From: Candidatus Geocrenenecus dongiae
GTDB taxonomy: Archaea; Thermoproteota; Nitrososphaeria_A; Caldarchaeales; Wolframiiraptoraceae
Direction: 5' to 3'
Length of the DNA: 32,725 nt
NCBI GenBank assembly: GCA_023267855.1
Contig: JALNLN010000018.1
Span: 1 to 32,725, forward strand
Part shown: in pieces, positions 1 through 7,671 of the stretch
Layout: each line of letters opens with the position of its first letter
Position numbering within the stretch: the stretch's first letter is position 1
Translations under genes and position numbers: made by a program
Notes under the pieces: model-generated
Told to the model about the DNA's origin: nothing
Databases searched by the model: none
The model's input: only the letters and a program-made list of their open reading frames with translations

Positions 1-100
1 ATGTAGGTATAGCTATAACACCCCAATCGGGATGTAGAACACCTTTAACAGCGAAAATGTCCCCCCGAACCATCACGTAGTATCCTTCAAGAAGAACCAT
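1..100 (-). CDS. Partial N-terminus of an archaeal nucleotidyltransferase-like protein
   Basis: An open frame reads leftwards from an ATG at 98-100 and runs off the window edge; only 33 residues are visible. They include FAVKGVLHP followed by GVIAIPT. This resembles the start of the archaeal predicted nucleotidyltransferase family COG1665, whose members carry an early VKG..HP element; that match is from memory and covers a short stretch. The frame stays open upstream to about position 145, so a longer start is possible. An AT-rich TATA-like stretch near 138-148 would suit a promoter shared with the divergent methyltransferase gene. Confidence 0.5.
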   Translation of the reverse strand, partial: MVLLEGYYVMVRGDIFAVKGVLHPDWGVIAIPT

Positions 101-195
101 AATCAGATACGCAAATTGTTTAGACAATCTGATATAATAAATTTACTATTTAAAGTGTAATGATTAAGTTTCAGTATGCTTAGATTAGAGATGTT

Positions 196-879
196 GTGAT
201 ACGTTTAGCTAGTTTCACGATCAGAGGTTTTACAGTAAAACTACTATTAGACTCAAAGGTTTACAGACCATCTTATACTACGAAGCTTATCGCCGAATCT
301 CTTCCAGATCTAAGTGGACTTTACGTACTAGATCTTGGAACAGGCAGCGGCATACTATCTATCATAGCTTCTATGCTTGGAGCAAGAAAGATAATTGCTA
401 CAGATATCTCGAGAAGAGCTTTAAAGAATGCTTCAGAAAACCTCAAGTACAACAATATAGATAATGTTGAGCTTAGATTGGGAGATCTATATGAACCAGT
501 CTATGGAGAATCTTTCGATGTTATAATTTCCAACCCGCCTATGACTCCCTCTCCAACTCCTCTGCCTAGCTATACTTGGGGAGGAGTAGATGGTAGAAGA
601 ATACTAGATGCTGTAATAAAAAATTCAGTAAACTACTTGAAGAGTAATGGAAGATTGATTATTCCAACGATCTCCATAGTAGGTATAGAGAAGACTTCAA
701 GCTTATTGAGAGATCTAGGATTTAAAGTAAAAGTTTTAGGATACGGTTATCATTCTTTTGGAAGGATTCTTCTCAAACTTAAAGAACATATAGATAGACT
801 TCCTTCAGCCGAATATTTCTATGATGTTTATGGAAGACCTTGCTGGAGACTCGTAGTATATGAAGCTTCAGTTAGGTAG
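196..879 (+). CDS. Class I SAM-dependent methyltransferase, HemK/PrmC-like
   Basis: A 227-residue Rossmann-fold methyltransferase. The SAM-binding motif I, LDLGTGSG, is at about residues 45-52, the acidic end of strand 2 is ATD at 68-70, and an NPPM catalytic motif is at 113-116. The (N/D)PP(Y/F/M) motif is typical of enzymes that methylate amide or amino nitrogens (HemK/PrmC, Mtq2 and relatives), so a glutamine or nucleobase N-methyltransferase is likely, but the substrate cannot be read from sequence. Translation appears to begin at GTG 196. It is divergent from the partial gene at the left edge. An archaeal release-factor methyltransferase is one possibility among several. Confidence 0.75.
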   Translation: MIRLASFTIRGFTVKLLLDSKVYRPSYTTKLIAESLPDLSGLYVLDLGTGSGILSIIASMLGARKIIATDISRRALKNASENLKYNNIDNVELRLGDLYEPVYGESFDVIISNPPMTPSPTPLPSYTWGGVDGRRILDAVIKNSVNYLKSNGRLIIPTISIVGIEKTSSLLRDLGFKVKVLGYGYHSFGRILLKLKEHIDRLPSAEYFYDVYGRPCWRLVVYEASVR

Positions 880-907
880 TTCTCTACACGTCTCTACCCC
901 TAGACCT

Positions 908-1840
908 CTACTTCTTTATCCTGCTACTTACAAGCTCGATTATCTCACAAGCTCTACAAATCTTTCTAGACGTCGGCTCCCCACATATAGCACAAAAGCT
1001 TCCATCTTCCTGTGAGCTCCTTGCAAACATTTTTTCAAAACTACTTAATGCTGTGTATAATGTTCCTGGAAATAGTTCTTCATATTCTGTTAGGAATGAT
1101 CTTATCTTATCTCTCATAGAAAGTTCTGTATAAGGACATGTATATGTTTGGAAAGGTATCTTAGAGAAGTATGCATAGAGAACTATTTCTCGTTCAGGTA
1201 TTAATCTAAATGGAGCAATTCTCGGAATAACTCCTGGAACTTCTCTCCTAACACCTATAGGTGTTAACCTAGTATCTCCACGTAATATATTCATGAGATA
1301 TGTTTGAACTATATCGTCTAGTGTATGAGCTGTAGCTATAACTGACGCTCCACATTCTTTAGCAGCTACCGTTAATGCTCTCCTCCTCAGGATGCCACAA
1401 ATAGTACATGGTTGTAGATTTAGAGATCTAGATACATTAGATTCTACGACTTCTGTAAGAGTGAAGCCATAGAGTTCTTTAAACGATACTACTCTATGCT
1501 CTACCCCCAACTCTGAAATAAATCTTACTGCATTCTCTACAGCTTCATCTCTATACAGAGGTATCCCTTCATCAACAGTTATGGCCACTAAACTAGCTCT
1601 CGGAAAATCTCTCTCAATCCTAACCAGTATTTTTAATAGAGAGAGACTGTCTTTTCCTCCTGAGACAGCTACAGCTATTCTATCAAAAGGATTTAGAAGC
1701 TCATACTTTGATATCGTTGCTTTAACTCTCTCAACCATATTCTCTAAGAAACATCTACGGCATAATGTTTCTCCAGAATAACGTCTAACATATACTACTT
1801 CACTTGTACCACAAAACGTACACTTAACAACCATTCCCAT
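908..1840 (-). CDS. ttuA: tRNA 2-thiolation protein, TtuA/Ncs6 (CTU1) family
   Basis: A 310-residue PP-loop ATPase that adenylates a tRNA uridine before sulfur insertion (s2U/s5U family). An N-terminal zinc ribbon has Cys7, Cys10, Cys27 and Cys30. The PP-loop SGGKDS is at 60-65. A central PCTIC cysteine pair and a later TCPYTE cysteine match the Fe-S-binding cysteines of TtuA, and a C-terminal ribbon has CAIC and CRAC. The length and zinc-PP-zinc layout are those of the family. In TtuA systems the sulfur is delivered by a ubiquitin-like thiocarboxylate carrier; a candidate carrier is encoded at 14150-14461. Start ATG 1840 has ATG 1834 as an alternative; a GGTGGA ribosome site lies upstream. 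Confidence 0.87.
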   Translation of the reverse strand: MGMVVKCTFCGTSEVVYVRRYSGETLCRRCFLENMVERVKATISKYELLNPFDRIAVAVSGGKDSLSLLKILVRIERDFPRASLVAITVDEGIPLYRDEAVENAVRFISELGVEHRVVSFKELYGFTLTEVVESNVSRSLNLQPCTICGILRRRALTVAAKECGASVIATAHTLDDIVQTYLMNILRGDTRLTPIGVRREVPGVIPRIAPFRLIPEREIVLYAYFSKIPFQTYTCPYTELSMRDKIRSFLTEYEELFPGTLYTALSSFEKMFARSSQEDGSFCAICGEPTSRKICRACEIIELVSSRIKK

Positions 1841-2182
1841 ATCCCTGTTACTCCACCAGGAATAATAGGAGAAACCTTCTATAAACTATTCACACCTACT
1901 AAAATTGAATGATACATTAAGAGAACTGTTTTCTCCACCTCTCTGTAAAATTTTCTTTTAGGCCATGAGAGGTTCCCCTAAGTACTGTTTCTGAATTTCC
2001 GTCTTTTCCTCCAACCCATGATCTCCAATCTTTATAAATAGTTTCTTAAATGATTTCAAGCGTTTTCTACTCATCAGCATGTATACTTTCTAATATTGTT
2101 ATGGTATTCCGTAGAGATTCTTAGTTAAATGTATCTATGAAAACCTATATCTACTCTCTCACAGAATTTTATACTGCTTGAA
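1841..2182. other. Intergenic region, no gene recognised
   Basis: No convincing coding frame on either strand. A palindromic TATA-like TTTATAAA lies at 2031-2038, and a 7-bp inverted pair (ACCTCTC / GAGAGGT) sits around 1938-1976. The last 60 nt hold AT-rich promoter-like sequence (CCTATATC near 2146) for the next gene. A small RNA on either strand is possible but not supported. Confidence 0.4.
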
Positions 2183-2638
2183 TTGATTCCGAAGACTTCC
2201 CGGAGAAGAATAAAATTAGAGTTAACGAATGATGAAGGTGATCGGTTAATATTGATAATGGAGGGCAGGATAGATAGAGGTAAAATCATGCAACTTGCAG
2301 ATTTCCTAGAACTCTACGGAGGAGGGGATCAACGTTCAGAAACATATGCTTTCGAGAATAGTAAGATATCTAAGCTCATGAGGATAATATCGAAGTATTT
2401 CTCTCTAAGCTTCTTTTCTTCAAGAGAAGTACTTGAAGCATACATTATGGAGTACAGAGAACCTATGAGCTTATCGACAGTCTCAACATATCTAGCTAGA
2501 CTTGCAGATAGAGGAATACTTGAAAGACATGGTTCTGGAAACAATCTTAGATATAGGCTATCTACAAAATACGTAAATCGTGTAAACTTAGAAGATAGTT
2601 TTCAAGAAGAACCTTCCAATACATTCATCCAACCCTAG
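2183..2638 (+). CDS. Winged-helix DNA-binding protein
   Basis: A 151-residue hypothetical regulator. The N-terminal half (about 10-60) is a beta-rich region of unknown fold. Residues about 80-130 look like a winged helix: SREVLEAYIMEYREPMSLST, then a recognition-helix-like YLARLADRGILERHG and a basic wing ending RYRLS. No cysteines and no membrane segment. TTG at 2183 is the start that suits a TATA-like box near 2146-2153; an internal ATG at about residue 26 is the alternative. It is followed by a T6 run. Specific family not recognised. Confidence 0.6.
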   Translation: MIPKTSRRRIKLELTNDEGDRLILIMEGRIDRGKIMQLADFLELYGGGDQRSETYAFENSKISKLMRIISKYFSLSFFSSREVLEAYIMEYREPMSLSTVSTYLARLADRGILERHGSGNNLRYRLSTKYVNRVNLEDSFQEEPSNTFIQP

Positions 2639-2664
2639 AGAATTAAAATCATGGTCTGAGACTC

Positions 2665-2670
2665 TTTTTT
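2665..2670 (+). terminator. Oligo-T terminator candidate
   Basis: A run of six T lies 27 nt after the stop codon of the preceding winged-helix gene. Archaeal RNA polymerase terminates at oligo-T without needing a strong hairpin. Assigned on this alone. Confidence 0.35.
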
Positions 2671-2944
2671 CTCAAGTAGTTTTCATAACCGATTACATAT
2701 TTATTTAAAGGAAAAAGATTGATAAAGATTTCACGAGGCACGGGATCCGTAAAGGTTAAAGATAACAATTTTAGGAAAGTTGTAAAATCAGCTTAAAGAG
2801 CAGAATGTTTTCTAATGAATTTCAGAGAAAACATGTATCATCTTCACCTCGAGATTATCTGAGAGATTACCTTTAGTTGGATAGAAAGTTCTCCATAAAT
2901 AGTAGCCCGTTATACATTTTTGTATAACGGTAGGGGGACAGACT
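2671..2944. other. Intergenic leader region upstream of the regulator pair
   Basis: Most of the gene-free stretch 2639-2944. The only peptide frames are very short. The 3' end holds a TATA-like CCATAAATAG at 2894-2903, a perfect palindrome at 2907-2930 and a G-rich ribosome site near 2932-2937; the rest shows nothing recognisable. Confidence 0.4.
2907..2930. promoter_or_regulatory. Perfect palindrome, likely operator
   Basis: Arms CCGTTATAC (2907-2915) and GTATAACGG (2922-2930) are perfect 9-bp inverted repeats around a 6-nt AT spacer. They lie just downstream of a TATA-like CCATAAATAG (2894-2903), where transcription would be expected to start, and end 14 nt before GTG 2945. This is the geometry of a repressor site over a start site. 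The neighbouring gene products look DNA-binding, so autoregulation is the simplest reading (inference). A 5' UTR hairpin is the alternative. Confidence 0.55.
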
Positions 2945-3361
2945 GTGAACAAGAAGGTTTTAGATTTCCTTAAAAATTTGGGGATAAATATTGATTCGGA
3001 CCCCATCCTAAAGATCTTGTTAAAAGAATCTTCTCTTACAGAAACCCAGTTAGAAACTCTTCTACTAGAAATTGCTTCTAAATTTAATGGTAATAATGGT
3101 AGAGAAAGAATAGATATGGGGTTTAGAGCTTCTTTAAGAGGTGTTAGTAAAGGAGCTTATGCTAGAACAAAAACACAAGCCTTAAATAATATTAGGAAAA
3201 GTATCTGCACTCTCCTTCTACTAAGATATATTGGAGTTATCAATGATGATTTAGCATCTTTAATCTTTGAGTTAGCGGATAGATTGAGGGAGAGAGATAT
3301 TGAAAGATCTATAAACATGATTAGGTATGTGATAGAATGTGATATCACAAGAACAGGTTGA
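2945..3361 (+). CDS. Helical HTH-like protein, putative regulator
   Basis: A 138-residue, predicted all-helical protein. Residues about 57-85 contain GFRASLRGVSKGAYARTKTQ, a basic segment that reads like a helix-turn-helix (turn at GVS), followed by LLLLRYIGVI. I recall similar crenarchaeal proteins with a GVSKG..RT element but cannot assign a named family. Start GTG 2945 is preceded by the G-rich site AGGGGG at 2932-2937. It is spaced only 4 nt from the next gene, which encodes a membrane-tethered winged helix, so the two probably share a transcript and a regulatory job. A perfect palindrome lies in the leader. Confidence 0.55.
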   Translation: MNKKVLDFLKNLGINIDSDPILKILLKESSLTETQLETLLLEIASKFNGNNGRERIDMGFRASLRGVSKGAYARTKTQALNNIRKSICTLLLLRYIGVINDDLASLIFELADRLRERDIERSINMIRYVIECDITRTG

Positions 3362-3365
3362 GAAA

Positions 3366-3767
3366 ATGGATATAGACTTAAATACCCTGATAATCTTTTC
3401 TGTATTATTCACAGTTCAGACAATTGTCTACACAGTATTACTACTTAGACTAAAGAAGAAAATAAATGATCTATCAAAAACATCACAAAGATCACAGATA
3501 TCACAAGAAATCAGTGAAGAACAATTAACAGAAGAGAAGATAAATGAAAGCGTTAAGAAAGCATTAGAAGTAATTAGTTCTGGATCTATGAGTGCCAGAG
3601 AAGTAAGTATCAAGTTGGGGTTAAGCCGTGAACATACAGCAAGATTACTTAAGAGAATGGTAGATACAGGATTGGTGGTTAGAGAAGGAAAACCATTTAA
3701 ATATAAGCTAACTCCACTAGGCTATTCTCTAATCACTAATAAGAAGAATGAAGCTAGGAATTCCTAG
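3366..3767 (+). CDS. Membrane-tethered winged-helix regulator
   Basis: A 133-residue protein with one N-terminal membrane helix (about 7-27), a charged, probably coiled-coil linker (30-65), and a C-terminal winged helix (66-125) with SAREVSIKLGLSREHTARLL as the helix-turn-helix and a wing ending FKYKLTPLG. The architecture implies a cytoplasmic DNA-binding domain anchored to the membrane. ATG 3366, 4 nt after the upstream stop, is preferred; GTG 3339 would overlap the upstream gene by 23 nt and place charged residues ahead of the membrane helix. Likely co-transcribed with the preceding HTH-like gene. Target and signal unknown. Confidence 0.65.
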   Translation: MDIDLNTLIIFSVLFTVQTIVYTVLLLRLKKKINDLSKTSQRSQISQEISEEQLTEEKINESVKKALEVISSGSMSAREVSIKLGLSREHTARLLKRMVDTGLVVREGKPFKYKLTPLGYSLITNKKNEARNS

Positions 3768-3771
3768 CTTT

Positions 3772-4353
3772 TCATTTTATTTGAGCCCATCTACGGTATA
3801 GATTGTGTTCTATTCCCAGATTATCAAGTATCTTGCCAACTATGAAATCTACTAAGTCTTGGATAGAAGTTGGTTTATGATAGAAGGCGGGCATAGCTGG
3901 AAGTATTACTACCCCTATTCTAGCTAGTTCAAGCATATTCCTTAAATGTATTGAGCTTAAAGGTGTTTCTCTAGGAACGAGGATAAGTTTTCTTCCTTCT
4001 TTTATAGTTACATCTGCAGCTCTAAGTATTAAGTTACTGGAGAAGCCTGAAGCTATGCCTGCAATTGTTTTAAGACTACACGGCACTATTATCATCCCAT
4101 CTGTTTTGAATGATCCACTTGCTAAAGGTGAATCAAGATCATTTTCACTATAATTGTAATCTGCGTATTTCTCTAAATCTCTTCTAGAAATACCTAATTC
4201 ATACTCAATAATCTTCTCAGCACTTCTACTAATCACTAGATGTATTTCTGCATCTTTATCTTTCAAAACTTCGAGTAGACGTTTACCGTAAATTACACCA
4301 CTAGCACCTGTAATAGCTACAATAAACCTCGAAGAATGATGCCCCCCGAACAT
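3772..4353 (-). CDS. ubiX: Flavin prenyltransferase, UbiX/Pad1 family
   Basis: Makes prenylated FMN, the cofactor of UbiD-type decarboxylases, from FMN and a dimethylallyl phosphate. Family landmarks are clear: the N-terminal FMN loop VAITGASGVIYG, the central DGMIIVPCS with SLKTIAGIASG, and LVPRETPLSSIHLRNM followed by PAMPAFYHKP. About 193 residues from ATG 4353, the normal size. ATG 4386 gives 11 more residues that do not look like the family. A TATA-like stretch (about 4360-4370) sits unusually close to ATG 4353, so the true transcript start is uncertain. Convergent with the regulator pair. No UbiD is visible in the window. Confidence 0.87.
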   Translation of the reverse strand: MFGGHHSSRFIVAITGASGVIYGKRLLEVLKDKDAEIHLVISRSAEKIIEYELGISRRDLEKYADYNYSENDLDSPLASGSFKTDGMIIVPCSLKTIAGIASGFSSNLILRAADVTIKEGRKLILVPRETPLSSIHLRNMLELARIGVVILPAMPAFYHKPTSIQDLVDFIVGKILDNLGIEHNLYRRWAQIK

Positions 4354-4457
4354 GAAGATAATATATATCAAACTGGAAATTAACACTTCTCCTACGACTA
4401 TGTTGGTGATAAAATTCTTCGATTAAAGATATATTTTGGTATGGGAAGTAGATTTAC

Positions 4458-4525
4458 AGCGATGATGATGGACTCTGAGGGCGAGATGAAATTATAGATG
4501 AGTTAGCCCTGGGGGAGCTGAGCAA
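4458..4525 (+). ncRNA. Possible C/D-box guide RNA
   Basis: A box-C-like ATGATGA (4462-4468), CTGA (4475-4478), GAGATGA (4483-4489, one mismatch to box C') and a terminal CTGA (4518-4521) occur in the C, D', C', D order over 60 nt, the usual archaeal size. Short GC flanks could close the ends. A TATA-like AGATATATTTT at 4428-4437 would start transcription at about 4458 and has no other obvious gene to serve, since the next CDS has its own box near 4582. Against it, the C-to-D' interval is only about 6 nt and the C'-to-D interval about 28 nt, so guide spacing is not canonical. Confidence 0.3.
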
Positions 4526-4615
4526 CATAACAATACACTTCCATCTCATAGAAGTTTATGTTTCCCCATATAGAGGACATCTTTTTAACCATGTTTTCAC
4601 TATTAATGGTCTGGT

Positions 4616-5299
4616 ATGAGACGAGCTAAGTCTAGGAGAACATCAAAACTTCTCTTCTACATCACTGCTACTCTAATCTTCATAATCTTAATCTTAGCTT
4701 TCTCAGAATTTACCACTAAGCCAAGCTCTACAGATAGAACTGAATTTCTAACTTCTTATCTAACGATTAGTAGAACCGAGACGGTTATCAGTACTGTTAC
4801 TCACACTGTTACTAAGATCGTTACTGAAACTATTACCAAAACTGAGCTTTACGAAAAAACTGTAGGTGAAGTTATAGATGTATGTTTCTCTGCTACTGAA
4901 GATTGCTTGAGTAAACTAATCTACTGGATAAATCGAGCCAATAGGAGCATTCACGTAATGATCTACAGCTTTACAGAGGAAAAAATATCAGAAGCCTTAG
5001 TTAGAGCGAGAAATAAAGGAGTTTCAGTCGAAGTCGTATTTGAGAAAGATCAAGTAAACCAGTATTCAGAATATGATAAACTCAGAGAATCGAATGTAAA
5101 AGTGTATCTAGATGGGAACAGGTACACTATGCATCACAAAGTCATGATAATAGATTCCTATATTGTGGTGACTGGAAGCTATAACTGGTCATACTCTGCA
5201 GAACATAGGAATGATGAAAACTTCGTAATCATAAAGAGTGAGAGGATCGGAGCTTTATTCGAGAAAGAATTTGAGAGGATTAAAAAGATAGCGTCATGA
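4616..5299 (+). CDS. Membrane-anchored phospholipase D-family nuclease
   Basis: A 227-residue protein with a basic N-terminus, one membrane helix (about 12-30), a Thr/Val-rich stalk (about 40-80) and a single PLD domain (about 85-225). The catalytic HKD motif is complete: His173, Lys175, Asp180, then Gly187-Ser188 and Asn190. One HKD per chain, like the Nuc endonucleases, means it should act as a dimer. The anchor places the nuclease outside the cell. Likely a DNA-degrading, nutrient-scavenging or defensive surface nuclease; phospholipase activity is less likely. TATA-like CTTTTTAA at 4581-4588 fits a nearly leaderless ATG 4616. Confidence 0.82.
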   Translation: MRRAKSRRTSKLLFYITATLIFIILILAFSEFTTKPSSTDRTEFLTSYLTISRTETVISTVTHTVTKIVTETITKTELYEKTVGEVIDVCFSATEDCLSKLIYWINRANRSIHVMIYSFTEEKISEALVRARNKGVSVEVVFEKDQVNQYSEYDKLRESNVKVYLDGNRYTMHHKVMIIDSYIVVTGSYNWSYSAEHRNDENFVIIKSERIGALFEKEFERIKKIAS

Positions 5300-5303
5300 A
5301 AAT

Positions 5304-5726
5304 CTACACAGTTTCTATCACAACTTCACTAAAACTTTTTAAGTGTTCATTTATCATCCAAGCTTTAAAATTTACATGTATACCTAAGAATGAAATTATG
5401 AGGTAAACATATGTCGGTATGGCTAGTTCCAAGTCTTTCAGAGAAGGATTGACTCCATAAAAAGTATGAGAATGGAATGCTCCAACTATCTCTAACCCTT
5501 TCTCAGAAGCTATTCTATCAACTTCAAGATATTCTTTTGGATCTATAGTGTATCTGAATCTTCTATCACCTTCAAACACGTTTGCAGTACTCTTAAAGTC
5601 TTCCACCACTATTTTCTCTCCACATCTCTTTCCTACTAGGAGCCCACAACATTCTTCTGGATAAACCTCTGAACAATGTTTTATTATCTCTTCGAGATGT
5701 TCTTTTCTTATCTCTATTTTCAACAT
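5304..5726 (-). CDS. JAMM/MPN+ metalloprotease, ubiquitin-like-protein type
   Basis: A compact 140-residue MPN+ domain. The zinc site is intact: Glu24/25 in PEECCGLL, His85 and His87 in HSH, and Asp98 in the HxHx7Sx2D motif with Ser95. Small archaeal and bacterial JAMM proteins cleave ubiquitin-like or sulfur-carrier proteins from conjugates or C-terminal fusions. A MoaD-like protein ending in Gly-Gly is encoded at 14150-14461 and TtuA at 908-1840, giving possible partners (inference). It starts 1 nt after the ilvE stop, so the two genes are co-transcribed. Confidence 0.83.
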   Translation of the reverse strand: MLKIEIRKEHLEEIIKHCSEVYPEECCGLLVGKRCGEKIVVEDFKSTANVFEGDRRFRYTIDPKEYLEVDRIASEKGLEIVGAFHSHTFYGVNPSLKDLELAIPTYVYLIISFLGIHVNFKAWMINEHLKSFSEVVIETV

Positions 5727-5727
5727 T

Positions 5728-6618
5728 CTATATCTTTACACCATATCTTTCGTCTCCCTTCAATTTCTCAAATTCTTCAATAAGTTTCGATGTAACTGGT
5801 CCAGGTATTTTTTCACCTATCTTTCTTTTGTTTATTTCTGCTACTGGCACTATTTCAGCAGCTGTTCCCGTTAAGAATACTTCGTCAGCTGTTATCAATT
5901 CGTATGGGGTTATATCTCTTTCATTAACTCTGTATCCTAGTTTTACTGCAAGTTCTATTACGGTTGCTCTAGTTATTCCTGGAAGTATTCCAGCTGTTTG
6001 AGGTGGGGTGGAGATTACGTTATTCTTCACCATGAATATGTTTGCTGCACTTGCTTCCGAAACAAATCCTCTATCATCTAAGAGTATCGCATCATCTACG
6101 CCTGCATTTATAGCTTCTATCTTTGCTAGTATGCTATTGAGGTAGTTTAATGTTTTTGCTTGATGAGTTGTAGCATCGACACGATCTCTCCTCACAGAAG
6201 ATACTATCAATCTTACACCCTTCTCTTTAACATCCTTGCCTAAGAGCGGCTCCATAGGCTGGGTTATGATGAATATTGTTGGTTTAGTACATTTCCTTGG
6301 ATCTAGACCTAGGTCTCCTACACCTCTAGTTACCACTAATCGTATGTATGCGTCTCTCAGATTATTTCTCCTCAAGGTTTCTAGGATAGCATTTATCATC
6401 TCTTCCTTGTTCATAGGTATCTCCAGCATTATCATTTTTGCAGATTCGTAGAGTCTATCTATGTGTTCTCTAAGCTTGAATACCACGCCTTTGTAGACTC
6501 TAATTCCCTCGAAGACACCATCACCATAAAGGAGCCCGTGATCAAATACAGAGACACATGCTTTAGAGGCAGGTACGAAATCACCGTTCAAGTATACTAA
6601 CCATTCACCACCTGACAT
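5728..6618 (-). CDS. ilvE: Branched-chain amino acid aminotransferase (fold IV)
   Basis: PLP fold-type IV transaminase interconverting branched-chain 2-oxo acids and amino acids with glutamate. The N-terminal [18 protein letters not shown], the PLP lysine in [19 protein letters not shown] and the C-terminal [12 protein letters not shown] are typical of IlvE. About 296 residues, the normal size. ATG 6618 is preferred over the adjacent TTG 6621; an AT-rich TATA-like stretch near 6641-6652 makes the message almost leaderless. It heads an operon with the JAMM protease. A D-amino-acid or aminodeoxychorismate lyase paralogue is less likely. Confidence 0.9.
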   Translation of the reverse strand: MSGGEWLVYLNGDFVPASKACVSVFDHGLLYGDGVFEGIRVYKGVVFKLREHIDRLYESAKMIMLEIPMNKEEMINAILETLRRNNLRDAYIRLVVTRGVGDLGLDPRKCTKPTIFIITQPMEPLLGKDVKEKGVRLIVSSVRRDRVDATTHQAKTLNYLNSILAKIEAINAGVDDAILLDDRGFVSEASAANIFMVKNNVISTPPQTAGILPGITRATVIELAVKLGYRVNERDITPYELITADEVFLTGTAAEIVPVAEINKRKIGEKIPGPVTSKLIEEFEKLKGDERYGVKI

Positions 6619-6732
6619 CAAGAATACACTCTAAAACTCTAAATATTAAGCATTGATCAAGTTTAGTTACTGAGTAATGTGAATAGACAAAAGGAGACCT
6701 TAATAATCAGGTTTTCCTAGGTATAAGTTGGT

Positions 6733-7065
6733 ATGGGGAAACGGAAGATAGTTTCTGAGCCAGATGAACTTGAGCAGATGATGGAGCCAGGTCCAGGAGA
6801 TGTCTACGGAGTAGTTGTTAAGATGTATGGTTACGATAGAGTTTTAGTAGAATGTAGTGATGGAAAGACTAGGCTATGCAGGATTAGAGGTCAGCTTAAG
6901 AGAAGAATATGGATAAAGGAGGGAGACTTGGTACTTGTTAGTCCATGGGATTTCCAGAGAGATACACGTGGGGATATATGGTGGAGATTTACGAAAACAC
7001 AAGCATTAAAACTTGCAGAATCAGGTGTTCTCCCCGATTTCTTAAAAGCAAAAATCTCAGAATGA
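6733..7065 (+). CDS. eif1a: Translation initiation factor aIF1A
   Basis: A 110-residue S1-like OB-fold protein that binds the ribosomal A site during initiation. Typical stretches are GDVYGVVVKMYGYDRVLVEC, the basic RIRGQLKRRIWI and GDLVLVSPWDFQ near the end of the fold. Charged N- and C-terminal tails as in the family. TATA-like CCTTAATAATC around 6696-6706 suits ATG 6733. In many archaea this gene runs with a Rio kinase and the KH gene; here those two lie convergent on the other strand, 20 nt away. Confidence 0.93.
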   Translation: MGKRKIVSEPDELEQMMEPGPGDVYGVVVKMYGYDRVLVECSDGKTRLCRIRGQLKRRIWIKEGDLVLVSPWDFQRDTRGDIWWRFTKTQALKLAESGVLPDFLKAKISE

Positions 7066-7085
7066 TCCCACTCTACACAATCTTC

Positions 7086-7670
7086 TTATCTTCTAACAAA
7101 TCTAAGTTTTCTCATTCTACTATACTCATTAAGCATTCTGTAAACTGATGTGTGTGGGGCACCGTTTATCAACGATACTATCGCTTCTTCTGCAGCTCTA
7201 ACATCTTCTTCGTTTTCACCTATTATAGCTACTGTATCACCGTATATCGAGATATACGTATCCGTGGTTTCTTCTATTATTTTCCTCGTCTTTCCCTCAC
7301 TTCCAATAAGCCTAGCTCTCACCCTCATGAGATTATTCCTAGTAGGCTTAACGTAGTCATCTATTCTTATTATCTTAAGCATCCCAGTTTCAGAAAATAA
7401 TCTAAAAGCTCTTTCAGGCGAGAAACCTCTACCAATTGCTTCGATTATATCTCTAGCTTTAAATAATGCCACTGGGTCTCCTCCTTCTTCTATAGGTTTA
7501 GCTAACGCTATCTTAACACTTCCAGAATGACTATCTATCTCAAGTTCTACTCCAAGCCTCTCTTCTATCATCTTCTTTACAGAACCATTCTTACCTATCA
7601 AGACGCCGACCCTCTCTAATGGAATATTCACTAAAAATTGAGGTGTCTCCAAACTCTCAACCTCCTTCAT
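7086..7670 (-). CDS. Archaeal KH-domain protein, Dim2/Pno1 (Krr1) family
   Basis: A 194-residue RNA-binding protein with two KH modules. The first has GKNG at 26-29 (GVLIGKNGSVKKMIEE); the second has the degenerate GSEG in RLIGSEGKTRKIIEE. The eukaryotic relative Pno1/Dim2 acts in small-subunit rRNA maturation, and the archaeal gene is found next to Rio1 as here. ATG 7670 lies 1 nt after the rio1 stop and is preferred; TTG 7682 would overlap rio1 by 11 nt. It is the second gene of a rio1-KH operon. Confidence 0.85.
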   Translation of the reverse strand: MKEVESLETPQFLVNIPLERVGVLIGKNGSVKKMIEERLGVELEIDSHSGSVKIALAKPIEEGGDPVALFKARDIIEAIGRGFSPERAFRLFSETGMLKIIRIDDYVKPTRNNLMRVRARLIGSEGKTRKIIEETTDTYISIYGDTVAIIGENEEDVRAAEEAIVSLINGAPHTSVYRMLNEYSRMRKLRFVRR

Positions 7671-7671
7671 T

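Noticed and set aside
1938-2040. Possible small RNA in the gap after ttuA
   Set aside because: There is a TATA-like palindrome and a 7-bp hairpin, but no coherent RNA structure or box motifs.
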